Source: an uncultured Rikenella sp.
Lineage (GTDB): Bacteria > Bacteroidota > Bacteroidia > Bacteroidales > Rikenellaceae
Assembly: GCF_910579375.1 (NCBI RefSeq)
Contig: NZ_CAJTUJ010000028.1
Coordinates: forward strand, 1-19,053
Reading direction: 5' to 3'
DNA length: 19,053 nucleotides
Position numbers and translations under genes: made by a program. Below are positions 7,851 through 15,918 of this stretch, one piece after another; within the stretch, counting starts at the first letter, position 1; each line of letters opens with the position of its first letter. The notes below the pieces were generated by a model. It worked only from the letters and a program-made list of their open reading frames with translations. It had not been told where the DNA came from and ran no database searches.

Positions 7851-10800
7851 ATGATACAACTCTTCCGTAAAGACGACACCCTTTTTGCGGTACAGACCGC
7901 CGCGGCGCTCGACCGGTCGGCGATCGACAAACTGTGCTGGCTCTTCGGCGACGCCGAGTGGCTTGACGTCTCGTCCGTGAGCGGCATCTTCGTCGGCCCC
8001 CGGCGCGAGATGATCACCCCGTGGAGCACCAACGCCGTCGAGATTACCCAGAACATGGGGATCGACGGGATCGTGCGGATCGAAGAGTTCCGGATGGTCG
8101 ACAGCGAGGCGGCACCTTATGACAAGATGCTCTACCGGATGTACCGGACGATCGACGGCGACGTCTTCACCATCGACAAGCAGCCCGAACCGATCGTCCA
8201 CATCGAGGACATCGAGGCTTACAACCGGGAGCAGGGCCTGGCGTTGAACCCGGATGAAATACAGTACCTCAAGGATTTGGCGGTGCGGATCGGGCGACCG
8301 CTGACCGACAGTGAGGTGTTCGGCTTCTCGCAGGTCAACTCGGAACACTGCCGGCACAAGATTTTCAACGGACAGTTCGTCATCGACGGGGAGACCAAAC
8401 CGGAGACACTCTTCAAGCTCATCAAGAAGACCACCACCACGAATCCGGGGCGGGTGGTTTCTGCGTATAAGGACAACTGCGCGTTTTTGCAGGGGGCTGT
8501 GGCCGAACAGTTCGCGCCGGCATCCCATGAGGGGCCGGACTATTTCGAGACCGAGGATTTCGAGAGCGTGATCTCAATCAAGGCCGAGACCCATAACTTC
8601 CCGACCACCGTCGAGCCGTTCAACGGCGCCGCGACGGGGACGGGCGGCGAGATTCGCGACCGGATCGCCGGGGGGAAAGGGGCTTTCCCGATGGCCGGGA
8701 CGGCTTGCTATATGACCGCGTACCCCAGATTAGACGGGGGCAGAAACTGGGAACGGGGGATTCCGGCACGGTCGTGGCTCTATCAGACACCGGAGGATAT
8801 CCTTATCAAGGCTTCGAACGGCGCTTCGGACTTCGGGAACAAGTTTGGGCAGCCGTTGATTACGGGATCGGTTTATACTTTCGAACATGCTGAAAATGGG
8901 AAGACGTATGGGTTCGACAAGGTGATCATGCTCGCCGGGGGGATCGGCTACGGGAAGAAAGTCGACTCGCTCAAAGACGAGCCGACAAAAGGGGATAAGG
9001 TTGTGCTTTTGGGCGGGGATAATTATCGGATCGGGATGGGCGGCGGAGCCGTTTCGAGCGTGGCGACGGGCGAATATGCCAATGCCATCGAGCTCAATGC
9101 CATCCAGCGGTCGAATCCGGAGATGCAGCGGCGGGCGTACAATGCCATTCGGGCGTTGAGCGAGGAGCACGACAACCCGATCATCTCGATTCACGACCAC
9201 GGGGCGGGGGGACACCTCAATTGCCTGTCGGAGCTGGTCGAGGCGACGGGGGGGCGGATCGATATCGACCGGCTGCCGGTCGGCGACCCGACCTTGTCAG
9301 ACAAGGAGATCGTCGGAAACGAGTCGCAGGAGCGGATGGGTCTGGTGATGGACGAGAAACACATCGACAAACTGCGGGCCATTGCCGAGCGCGAGCGGTC
9401 GCCGATGTACGTCATCGGGGAGACCACCGGGGACATGCAGTTCACCTTTGTGGACAACCGGACGGGTGATAAACCGATCGACTTGCAGCTGAGCGCCATG
9501 TTCGGCGAGGCGCCGCGGACGGTGATGACCGACCATACGGTTGTCGAGGCCTACCGTGCGCCGGAGTACGATGTCAATAAAGTCGGGGATTACCTTACGG
9601 ATGTGTTGCAGCTCGAAGGGGTGGCTTGTAAGGACTGGCTCACGAATAAAGTGGACCGTTCGGTGACGGGGCGTGTGGCGATGCAGCAGACGGCGGGGAC
9701 GCTCCAGTTGCCGCTCAATGACTGTGCGGTGATTGCGCTCGACTATCAGGGGCCGGCGGGGATCGCGACGGCTCTGGGGCATGCTCCGGCGGCGGCGATG
9801 GCCGATCCGGCCAAAGGCTCGGTGCTGGCGATGGCGGAGGCGTTGACCAATATCGTTTTTGCGCCGATCAGGGGAGGGCTGGAGTCTATATCTTTGAGTG
9901 CCAACTGGATGTGGCCGTGTAAGAACGAAGGGGAAGACGCCCGGCTCTATCGGGCGGTCGAGGCGGCCAGCGATTTTGCATTGGCTTTGAAAATCAACAT
10001 TCCGACGGGGAAAGACTCCTTGTCGATGACCCAGAAGTATCCGGACGGACAGGCCGTGATGGCGCCGGGGACGGTGATCATTACTTCGGCGGGCGAGGTT
10101 TCGGACGTGAAGAAGTGCGTGCGGGCGGCGGTGGATGAGGAATATTGCGATCGGAGTGCGCTGGTCTATGTGGATATGACGGGCGGCGAGGATTTCCTAT
10201 TGGGCGGGAGTGCGCTGGCACAGGTGGTGGGGGCTGTGGGCTCGTCGGCCGATGTGCCGACGGTCAGAGATGCGGAGTACTTTGCGCGGGCGTTCAACGG
10301 CGTGCAGGAGCTGATCGGACGGGGCGATGTGCTGGCGGGGCATGATGTTTCGGGGGGCGGCTTGATTACGACGTTGCTCGAAATGGCGTTCGGCGGGAAT
10401 CGCGCCGGGTTGGCGGTGGACTTGAACCCGCTGCGGAACGACGATCTGGTGAAGTTGCTGTTCAGCGAAAAACCGGCCGTGGTGCTTCAGGTGGCGTCGG
10501 AACGGGTCGAGGCGGTGCTGGCATCGCTCGACCGGATGGGCGTGGCCGGGGTGCGGATCGCCGAGGTGCTCGGCGAGCGGAAGTTCTCGCTGCGGCACGG
10601 GTGCTGCGAGCGGCTCCAGCTGGATATCGACAAAATGCGGGATGTGTGGTATCGGACTTCGTACCTCTTGGATTGCAACCAGAGCACGCCGCAGCTGGCG
10701 CTGGAACGGTACGAGAACTATAAGAAACAGCCGTTGTACTACGATTTTCCGGCTCATTTCAGCGGCAAATTGTCGCAGTACGGCATCGACCCGAAACGCA

Positions 10801-11573
10801 AAACGAAAACCGGCATCAAGGCTGCGATTATCCGCGAAAAGGGGTGCCAGTGCGACCGCGAGACCGCGTGGGCGATGCACCTGGCGGGATTCGACGTCAA
10901 GGACGTGCATATGACCGACCTCATTTCGGGGCGCGAGACCTTGGAGGGGGTCAATCTGATCGCCTTCGTCGGCGGGTTCTCCAACTCCGACGTGCTGGGG
11001 TCTGCCAAGGGTTGGGCCGGGGCCTTCCTCTACAATCCGAAGGCCAAGGAGGCGTTGGAACGCTTCTACGCGCGTCCGGACACCTTGTCGATCGGGATCT
11101 GCAACGGCTGCCAGCTGATGGTCGAACTGGGGCTCATCGCGCCGAAGACGGACGAAGAACGGCCGAAGATGCTGCACAACGACTCGCATAAATTCGAGTC
11201 GAGGTTCCTGGGGGTTACGATTCAGCCGTCGCCCAGCGTGATGCTGCGGTCGCTCGAAAATTCGATCTTGGGCACCTGGGTGGCGCACGGCGAGGGGAAA
11301 TTCCACCTGCCGTATGCTGAAGAGCATTACCACATTCCGATGAAATACCTCTATTCGGAATACCCGGGAAATCCGAACGGCAGCGATTACAACGCCGCAG
11401 CGATCTGTTCGGCTGACGGGCGGCACCTGGCGATGATGCCGCACCTGGAGCGGGCCTTGCGGCCGTGGAACTGGGGCTATTATCCGAACGTGGCGCCGCG
11501 GTCGGAGGATGAGATTACGCCGTGGATCGAAGCCTTCGTCAATGCCCGCGAGTGGATCAAGGAACGACAATAG
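7851..11573 (+). CDS. purL: Phosphoribosylformylglycinamidine synthase, single-chain
   Basis: PurL carries out the fourth step of purine synthesis: FGAR, glutamine and ATP give FGAM, glutamate, ADP and phosphate. At 1240 residues it is the large single-chain form, in which synthetase and glutaminase are fused. The synthetase part shows the FGAR/ATP motif KAETHNFPTTVEPFNGAATG around residues 244-263 and the glycine-rich GGEIRDRIAGGKGA after it. The C-terminal class I glutamine amidotransferase has nucleophile Cys1084 in GICNGCQL and the His1198/Glu1200 pair in MMPHLE. HGEGKF (His1146) is also conserved. The glutaminase makes ammonia that is channelled to the synthetase site. The ATG at 7851 follows a good promoter box. 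The methyltransferase gene begins close to or overlapping its stop. Confidence 0.97.
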   Translation: MIQLFRKDDTLFAVQTAAALDRSAIDKLCWLFGDAEWLDVSSVSGIFVGPRREMITPWSTNAVEITQNMGIDGIVRIEEFRMVDSEAAPYDKMLYRMYRTIDGDVFTIDKQPEPIVHIEDIEAYNREQGLALNPDEIQYLKDLAVRIGRPLTDSEVFGFSQVNSEHCRHKIFNGQFVIDGETKPETLFKLIKKTTTTNPGRVVSAYKDNCAFLQGAVAEQFAPASHEGPDYFETEDFESVISIKAETHNFPTTVEPFNGAATGTGGEIRDRIAGGKGAFPMAGTACYMTAYPRLDGGRNWERGIPARSWLYQTPEDILIKASNGASDFGNKFGQPLITGSVYTFEHAENGKTYGFDKVIMLAGGIGYGKKVDSLKDEPTKGDKVVLLGGDNYRIGMGGGAVSSVATGEYANAIELNAIQRSNPEMQRRAYNAIRALSEEHDNPIISIHDHGAGGHLNCLSELVEATGGRIDIDRLPVGDPTLSDKEIVGNESQERMGLVMDEKHIDKLRAIAERERSPMYVIGETTGDMQFTFVDNRTGDKPIDLQLSAMFGEAPRTVMTDHTVVEAYRAPEYDVNKVGDYLTDVLQLEGVACKDWLTNKVDRSVTGRVAMQQTAGTLQLPLNDCAVIALDYQGPAGIATALGHAPAAAMADPAKGSVLAMAEALTNIVFAPIRGGLESISLSANWMWPCKNEGEDARLYRAVEAASDFALALKINIPTGKDSLSMTQKYPDGQAVMAPGTVIITSAGEVSDVKKCVRAAVDEEYCDRSALVYVDMTGGEDFLLGGSALAQVVGAVGSSADVPTVRDAEYFARAFNGVQELIGRGDVLAGHDVSGGGLITTLLEMAFGGNRAGLAVDLNPLRNDDLVKLLFSEKPAVVLQVASERVEAVLASLDRMGVAGVRIAEVLGERKFSLRHGCCERLQLDIDKMRDVWYRTSYLLDCNQSTPQLALERYENYKKQPLYYDFPAHFSGKLSQYGIDPKRKTKTGIKAAIIREKGCQCDRETAWAMHLAGFDVKDVHMTDLISGRETLEGVNLIAFVGGFSNSDVLGSAKGWAGAFLYNPKAKEALERFYARPDTLSIGICNGCQLMVELGLIAPKTDEERPKMLHNDSHKFESRFLGVTIQPSPSVMLRSLENSILGTWVAHGEGKFHLPYAEEHYHIPMKYLYSEYPGNPNGSDYNAAAICSADGRHLAMMPHLERALRPWNWGYYPNVAPRSEDEITPWIEAFVNAREWIKERQ

Positions 11574-11590
11574 TCGGAATCGACCCTCCA

Positions 11591-12844
11591 TTGGAACGAC
11601 ACGACCTCGACATACTCCTCGCCGACGAAGCCCGACAGCTCGTCGAACGCTATCTGGAGAGCGATCCGGAGCGGCTGGCTTTCGCGCTGCGCAACCCGGC
11701 CGTCACGCGTCAGATACGGATGTTGCAGAAGTGTCGGAGTAAACTCCCCTCGTATTATGCCGCGCGGTGCATCGTGCCGCAGGTCGCCTACGAGCAGTCC
11801 AGCAGCGAAGCGGCGGCGGGGATGAAGGCGGAAACCCTGCGCACTCTTTTGGCCCCTCATGAACGGCGGCTGGCCGTGGATTTGACCTGCGGACTGGGCG
11901 TGGATGCGCGGGCCTTGGGTGGGGTTTTCGAGCGGGTGATCGCAGTCGAAAGTGATCCGTTGCGGGTCGAGATCGCCCGGTGGAATCTCGGTTTGTTGGG
12001 CGTGGGGAACGTCGAGGTACGGAATTGTACGGCTGAAGCATTTTTGGAACAGTGGACGGCTGACACCCATGCGGGACAGACCGTCGATCTCGTCTATATC
12101 GACCCGTCGCGGAAGAGCGGCGACGGACGGCGCGTCTACTCGCTGGAGGAGAGCTCGCCGAACGTCTTGACACTCTTGCCGGTGTTGCGGCGTGCGGCGC
12201 GGCGGATCGTGCTGAAACTCTCGCCCCTGTTCGATGTTGACGAGGTGAACCGCCTGTTCGGCCCGGAGGCGGGCGTAGAGGTTGTTAGCGTCGATGGCGA
12301 GTGCAAAGAGGTGCTCGTCTGGCTCGGTTTTTCGGATGAGGCAGACAGAACACAGGTGTATCGACGGGTGACCGCCATTCGGCACGGCGGGGTGGAACGG
12401 TTCGACTTCGCGCGCGAACAGGTGGCGGCGGACTCCGTCGGTTCGACCGGTGCGTTGCCGCCCGGCGAGGAGCGTTTTTTGGCGGTGCCCGACGTCGGAT
12501 TTTATAAGTCCAGAACCGTGGCGGCTTATGCGGCACAGTATCTGGGCGACGTGCCGTGGGGATGGCGTCTGGAGGGGGATTGTTTGTTTACTGCGGAACT
12601 TCCGGAACATTTTGTCGGCAAAGTCTATCGAATCACCTTTCGGCACCCTTATCGGCCGAAAGAGATCGCCCGTCTGTTGCGGATGCGGAGCATCCGGCGC
12701 GCCAACATCCATCGGCGCGGATTCCCGGCTTCGGCTGAGGAGGTGGCCCAGGCGCTGGGGGTACGACTCGGAGGAAATACCGATTTGTTCTGCCTGACGG
12801 TGCAGGGCGAACCCACCGTCTTTTTCGTCGGCCGGGTGGGGTAG
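11591..12844 (+). CDS. Class I SAM-dependent methyltransferase (THUMP-like family)
   Basis: This looks like a cytosolic Rossmann-fold methyltransferase of the family seen next to housekeeping genes in Bacteroidota; its substrate is not known to me. SAM motif I is DLTCGLGVDARALG, followed by the acidic VIAVESDPLR. The catalytic-type motif IV is DLVYIDPSRKSGDGRR, the DPxR form. The C-terminal part (RRANIHRRGFPASAEE ... GGNTDLFCLTV) is like the THUMP-like domain of these proteins. The start is uncertain. No ATG is suitable: TTG at 11591 lies 17 bp after purL, while GTG at 11522 would overlap purL by 52 bp and add 23 residues with no domain. I prefer 11591. Close linkage suggests cotranscription with purL. 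RNA methylation is a guess from the fold. Confidence 0.82.
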   Translation: MERHDLDILLADEARQLVERYLESDPERLAFALRNPAVTRQIRMLQKCRSKLPSYYAARCIVPQVAYEQSSSEAAAGMKAETLRTLLAPHERRLAVDLTCGLGVDARALGGVFERVIAVESDPLRVEIARWNLGLLGVGNVEVRNCTAEAFLEQWTADTHAGQTVDLVYIDPSRKSGDGRRVYSLEESSPNVLTLLPVLRRAARRIVLKLSPLFDVDEVNRLFGPEAGVEVVSVDGECKEVLVWLGFSDEADRTQVYRRVTAIRHGGVERFDFAREQVAADSVGSTGALPPGEERFLAVPDVGFYKSRTVAAYAAQYLGDVPWGWRLEGDCLFTAELPEHFVGKVYRITFRHPYRPKEIARLLRMRSIRRANIHRRGFPASAEEVAQALGVRLGGNTDLFCLTVQGEPTVFFVGRVG

Positions 12845-12857
12845 TGATATGATTATG

Positions 12858-12902
12858 ATAGAGAGGGCGCATATCCGACTTGCGGATATGCGCCCTCTCT
12901 AT
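12858..12902. terminator. Perfect 20-bp hairpin between convergent genes
   Basis: The arms 12858-12877 and 12883-12902 are perfectly complementary with loop ACTTG. The hairpin lies between the methyltransferase stop (12844, plus) and the glycanase stop (12921, minus), so it probably terminates both. Neither side has a long T-run, so its strength as an intrinsic terminator is uncertain. Confidence 0.8.
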
Positions 12903-12920
12903 ATTATAGTAGGTATAAAG

Positions 12921-14738
12921 TTACCGTCTCTTCGACTTCGCTTTGCGAGCCTTTTTGGGCGTTTTGCCATCCGCCGCCTGCAACTCGTCGCCCGGCAGCT
13001 GTTCGACCGCCTCGCCGACGATCGCCCCCGACAGACACCAGTAGCTGAAGCTTGATCCCTCCGGCTTGCCCTGCGGAATCGCGATCGTGAACGAGTGTTT
13101 CCCCTTCGTCAGGTCGCCCAGCGGAATGTAGACCGGATTGGTCACCGTCCCCGGGCACCAGTTCGACCGGCTGAGGTCGCTCGACGAGAGGCCGTTGCTG
13201 AAGTTCCCCGAAGCCGGGTTCCGACGCCGGTACGACGAGCAGTCCTCGCGCCACGGGATGAACGTGAAGATCTTTTCGCCGTCCATCCAGACCGTGTTCT
13301 CCTTCTGGTTGAACTCGTCGCCGCCGCCCCAGCCGCCGTGTCCGGTGGTCAGGTAGACGAGCTGTGCGCCGCGGATGTTTTCCGGCACGTCGATCGTCAC
13401 GCGCAGCGAGTCGCTCCCCAGAAAATCGGGATATCCCTGGCCGCCCTGTTCCATCAGGTTCAGCGAGTTGAAGACCGGCACCACGATCCGCCGCCCCTCT
13501 TCGCCGCCCTGCGGGTGGTATTTGAGGGTGAGCGAGAGTTTGTGCCCCTTTTCGGCCCAGTTGCCGATGTAGGCGCCGATCCAGGCTTCGCCTTCGAGCA
13601 GCGGGGCGAGGTGAGTGACGTCCTGATGGTAGATCACCGAGTCGGCCCATACCTGTCCCGGCACGCTGATCCCCCGGTTGTAGCCTCCCACGCCGAACGG
13701 GGTGAAGAAGCGGAGCATTTCGACCGGTGTGTCGTAGGCGTCGGTCGCGATGATCCCGGGATAGGATTTGCCGCTGTTCGAGACGAAGGCGGGCACGCTG
13801 TCGATCCCTTTCACCAGCGCGTCGAGGAACGACTGTTCTTTGCCGACCGGAATGACGAAGGCCGATCCGGTGCGGTCGTAGGCATCCTTGTCAGCCTTCT
13901 GAACCACCTGCACGAAGATGTCGCGCCCTTTGGCCGATTCGGGCAGTTTGACCTTTTTCAGGATGATCGTCCCGCCGCTGACGCGGTAGACGACGTCGGC
14001 GAGCAGCGAATCGACGCTTTTCGGGGTGTCGGATTTCGTGATTCCGATGTATTCGTCCCGGAAGACGGGGATGGTGATCACGTCGGCGTTGTTGATGCGG
14101 TAGCGGTACATTGAGGCGTCCACCAAGGTGTCGAACGCCGGGATGATCGGGCCGCCGGTCGACGGAATCTTCTCGACGGACTGGGCGCGGAGTCCGATGT
14201 GTCCGTTCCGCGAGGTCATCAGGACAAGGCCGTTGGGCAGATGTGCCGCCGATTGTGCGGTGCCCCGCACGCCGGCCTGGTCGGTGAACCAGTATTTGAC
14301 GGTGTTGGAGCGGATGATGGCCGTGGCGACTTTACAGGGGTAGCCGCAGATGACCGTATCGCTGGGTTCGATTTTGAGGGTGGAGTCGAGCACGAAGGAC
14401 TGTTCGGTGGCGATCATCTCGCCGTCGGGCATCTCTGCGACGCCGTAGTATTTGCCGGTTCCGTAGTCGATGTATTGGGTTTCGGTGACTCCGCGTCGGC
14501 GTTCGCCTTTGTTTTTGTTGGCTTTGATGCGTTCGACCCATTCGGGATTCTGCATCAGCAGGGCGGTGTCGAGTTCATAGCCGGTGCGGCACTGGTCGCC
14601 GTCGATGGTCAGCACGACGCGCATGGCCGAAGCGCGGCCGCCTCGGCCGGGCATCGAGTAGGTGACTTTCAAAGCCTCGTCGGCAAAGGCGCCTGCGGCG
14701 AGCAGGCCGAGAGCCGTGCTCAGGAGGATTTTTTTCAT
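12921..14738 (-). CDS. Secreted PNGase F-like peptide-N-glycosidase (N-glycan amidase)
   Basis: This predicted secreted amidase would cut the bond between the N-glycan core GlcNAc and asparagine of glycoproteins. The 605-residue product has a signal peptide (MKKILLSTALGLLAAGAFA). A region at about 20-190 contains CGYPCKVAT and resembles GLPGLI/DUF4412-type domains. The PNGase F double jelly-roll then covers about 255-585. Matches to the flavobacterial enzyme include AYDRTGSAFVIP with Asp288 (counterpart of its catalytic Asp60), RFFTPFGVGG, LLEGEAWIGAYIGNWAEKGH, VVPVFNSLN, TTGHGGWGGGDEF (464-476, with Glu475 the likely counterpart of Glu206) and SNWCPG (Trp527-Cys528). Cys500 and Cys528 may form a disulfide. 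The tail is Lys/Arg-rich. The neighbouring GH92 enzyme on the same strand supports a glycan role. Confidence 0.87.
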   Translation of the reverse strand: MKKILLSTALGLLAAGAFADEALKVTYSMPGRGGRASAMRVVLTIDGDQCRTGYELDTALLMQNPEWVERIKANKNKGERRRGVTETQYIDYGTGKYYGVAEMPDGEMIATEQSFVLDSTLKIEPSDTVICGYPCKVATAIIRSNTVKYWFTDQAGVRGTAQSAAHLPNGLVLMTSRNGHIGLRAQSVEKIPSTGGPIIPAFDTLVDASMYRYRINNADVITIPVFRDEYIGITKSDTPKSVDSLLADVVYRVSGGTIILKKVKLPESAKGRDIFVQVVQKADKDAYDRTGSAFVIPVGKEQSFLDALVKGIDSVPAFVSNSGKSYPGIIATDAYDTPVEMLRFFTPFGVGGYNRGISVPGQVWADSVIYHQDVTHLAPLLEGEAWIGAYIGNWAEKGHKLSLTLKYHPQGGEEGRRIVVPVFNSLNLMEQGGQGYPDFLGSDSLRVTIDVPENIRGAQLVYLTTGHGGWGGGDEFNQKENTVWMDGEKIFTFIPWREDCSSYRRRNPASGNFSNGLSSSDLSRSNWCPGTVTNPVYIPLGDLTKGKHSFTIAIPQGKPEGSSFSYWCLSGAIVGEAVEQLPGDELQAADGKTPKKARKAKSKRR

Positions 14739-14881
14739 ACGAGTTTTTTCGATTGGTATTGGTTGTGTTAGTTAAAAGTTCGTTGTTCGGGCCGTACCGG
14801 GCGGGTAGAGGCTGTCATTTGCCCACCGCGGGCACGCGGGGCCTGCCCGGCCCGAGGGCAGTCTCCTCCTGTAGCCAAAGC

Positions 14882-14955
14882 CGCGCGCCCCGCCTAAAGA
14901 AGCGATTCGACTATTTCGGCTCGCGCCGAATATAGATGAATCGCGCAGGCGCGCG
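14882..14955 (+). repeat. Long hairpin unit H4 (74 nt)
   Basis: The outer helix is CGCGCGCC (14882-14889) with GGCGCGCG (14948-14955). The middle is GCGATTC (14902-14908) with GAATCGC (14938-14944). The inner is TTCGGC (14915-14920) with GCCGAA (14925-14930), extended by a bulged TA pair. The 5' internal loop holds CGCCTAAAGAA. Confidence 0.8.
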
Positions 14956-14980
14956 AAAAAAATCGACTCTGCCAAAAAAT

Positions 14981-15057
14981 CCGTCGCCCGCCCTCCTAAA
15001 GAGGGATTTCACTCATTTGCGTTAGCAAAATCGAGATGAAATCCCCTCGAGTGACGG
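14981..15057 (+). repeat. Long hairpin unit H5 (77 nt)
   Basis: The outer helix is CCGTC (14981-14985) with GACGG (15053-15057). The middle is GAGGGATTTCA (15001-15011) with TGAAATCCCCTC (15037-15048), with one bulge. The inner is ATTTGC (15015-15020) with GCAAAAT (15025-15031), also bulged. The outer clamp is weaker than in the other units. Confidence 0.7.
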
Positions 15058-15120
15058 CAAATGCGGCGGAGCGACAGCGGAGCCGCAGTGAGGCTGACAC
15101 GGGGCGGAGAACCGGGGCGA

Positions 15121-15203
15121 GAGCGAGTAGCGCGATTCGCAGAATCGCCGTCCTCGGCGAGGGCGACGCTTTAGCGGCGCGTGGGGGGCGCGCCGAGGAC
15201 GAA
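15121..15203 (+). repeat. Hairpin-rich dispersed repeat, partial copy c2
   Basis: It matches the last block of copies c1 and c4: GAGCGA-tAGCGCGATTC, hairpin GCGATTC-GCA-GAATCGC (15132-15148), CGTCCTCGG, and the ending GCGCGCCGAGGACGAA. The stem differs from c1 (GCGATTCC) and c4 (GCGACTC) yet pairs fully in each. Downstream, 15240-15257 carries a GACCC/GGGTC hairpin like those at 89-106 and 18733-18749. Confidence 0.75.
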
Positions 15204-15307
15204 CTTCCGAGAACGGGACGGTGGTGTGGCTGTGCTCTTGCGACCCTTTGGGTCACGCGTGCCGGACGCCTCCCCTCGGGAGGGACGCACAGCGTCTTTT
15301 ACTGGCC

Positions 15308-15317
15308 GCCTCTACCC
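15308..15317 (-). repeat. GGGTAGAGGC motif, minus orientation
   Basis: This is the exact 10-mer on the minus strand, continuing as GGCCAGTAAAA. It faces away from the plus-oriented copy at 15365-15374, 47 bp away, and both continue with a similar GCCARTAAAA sequence. Confidence 0.7.
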
Positions 15318-15364
15318 CACAACAGTATTTCCTAGGCGTCCGCCCCACCAAGGTCGAAAAAGTA

Positions 15365-15374
15365 GGGTAGAGGC
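15365..15374 (+). repeat. GGGTAGAGGC motif, plus orientation
   Basis: This is the exact 10-mer, followed by TGCCAATAAAACGCC. It lies on the 3' side of cassette C2, 27 bp beyond its stop codon. Confidence 0.7.
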
Positions 15375-15380
15375 TGCCAA

Positions 15381-15404
15381 TAAAACGCCCTGTGGGCGCG
15401 TTTA
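15381..15404 (-). terminator. Terminator-like hairpin overlapping the C2 stop codon
   Basis: On the minus strand the hairpin pairs TAAACGCGCCC with GGGCGTTTTA around loop ACA and runs into TTTTATT. It begins at the TAA stop of cassette C2. Its far half (TAAAACGCCCTGTG on the plus strand, 15381-15394) is repeated exactly at 15655-15668. Confidence 0.55.
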
Positions 15405-15644
15405 TTCCGAGAGGCAACGCAACTGATAACCGGTGGCACGGTTGCTTACGTAGCTGGGATTGAGACCCTGCGAGTGGAACCACAAACGCATGCCATCGAT
15501 ACCGCTGCCCGCAGACGACCAACTGTACCCATAGTTGCCGTCACCGTTCACTATACCCGTCCCCCGATGGCGGTAGCCCGGGGCGGTGCCGCTCGGCACT
15601 TGAAAACCGACTGGATTTACCCCAAAGCAAAAGCAAAACAACAA
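15402..15644 (-). pseudogene. FISUMP-like C-terminal tail cassette C2, no ATG
   Basis: The minus strand encodes a tail of 59 residues from PGYRHRGTG (codon ending at 15581) to RATGYQLRCLSE, plus an N-terminal stretch GVNPVGFQVPSGTA that also resembles cassette C4. The core NYGYSWSS and LNPSYVSNR are typical of FISUMP surface proteins. The open frame reaches 15644, but the only possible start is TTG and no secretion signal or upstream domain precedes it. A full FISUMP protein would be several times longer, so this is a detached C-terminus. It lies head-to-head with cassette C3 and its stop sits in a terminator-like hairpin. Confidence 0.65.
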
Positions 15645-15654
15645 CGTTAGTCCG

Positions 15655-15668
15655 TAAAACGCCCTGTG
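15655..15668 (+). repeat. 14-bp direct repeat of 15381-15394
   Basis: TAAAACGCCCTGTG is identical at both places, 274 bp apart, with cassette C2 between. The second copy runs straight into the start of cassette C3, so it may mark a recombination junction. Confidence 0.6.
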
Positions 15669-15850
15669 CCCCGGGCTTCCGCAACAACGCCTCGGGCGCG
15701 CTGTACTACGTCGGCCACAGCGGGTACAGCTGGTCGTCTGCCATCAGCGGCACCAGCGGCGTGTTCTTGAACTTCGACTCGCAGTACCTCGGTCCCAGCA
15801 ACACGGCATACCGCGGCCACGGTCTTCAGTTGCGTTGCCTCTCGGAATAA
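15669..15850 (+). pseudogene. FISUMP-like C-terminal tail cassette C3, no start codon
   Basis: The plus strand reads PGFRNNASGALYYVGHSG, then YSWSSAISGTSGVFLNF, ending RGHGLQLRCLSE with stop at 15848-15850. That is 59 residues, the same length as C2 and C4. The frame upstream shows no ATG and no family similarity beyond the APGFR start. The last bases CAGTTGCGTTGC, the stop and the bases just after it are shared with the other three cassettes. Several codons that differ from the other copies are AAC-like (AAC, TAC, CAC, AGC, ATC, ACC). The convergent GH92 gene ends 69 bp further on. Confidence 0.62.
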
Positions 15851-15918
15851 ACGGGGACGAGAGGCATTTGAAAACCCGCAGGAACGCCCTCCAAAAAAAT
15901 CCCCCCAAAGCAGCCCGG

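Larger units (their letters stand above)
14803..15057 (+). repeat. Structured repeat, copy b2 (head module plus two long hairpins)
   Basis: It starts with GGGTAGAGGCTGTCA. Head hairpins are TGCCC-ACCGC-GGGCA (14820-14834) and TGCCC-GGCCCGA-GGGCA (14844-14860). Long units H4 (14882-14955) and H5 (14981-15057) follow. Compared with copy b1, the second head hairpin keeps its loop while an inner pair changes from G-C to C-G. H5 shares the flank ATCCGTCGCCCGCCC with H3. Unlike b1, no plus-strand gene lies directly downstream, which argues against a purely hisS-specific leader. Confidence 0.75.
14739..15918. other. 1.2-kb intergenic stretch filled with repeats and cassettes
   Basis: This gap between the two minus-strand glycan genes holds structured repeat b2 (14803-15057), hairpin-rich repeat c2 (15121-15203), more small hairpins (15240-15257 and 15269-15283), two inverted GGGTAGAGGC motifs (15308-15317 and 15365-15374), and tail cassettes C2 (minus) and C3 (plus). 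I find no complete gene and no clear TAnnTTTG box for the glycanase. Confidence 0.7.

Noticed and set aside
10197..11591. 464-codon frame antisense to purL
   Set aside because: The His/Arg/Pro-rich translation has no recognisable domain, while the sense strand encodes the PurL amidotransferase.
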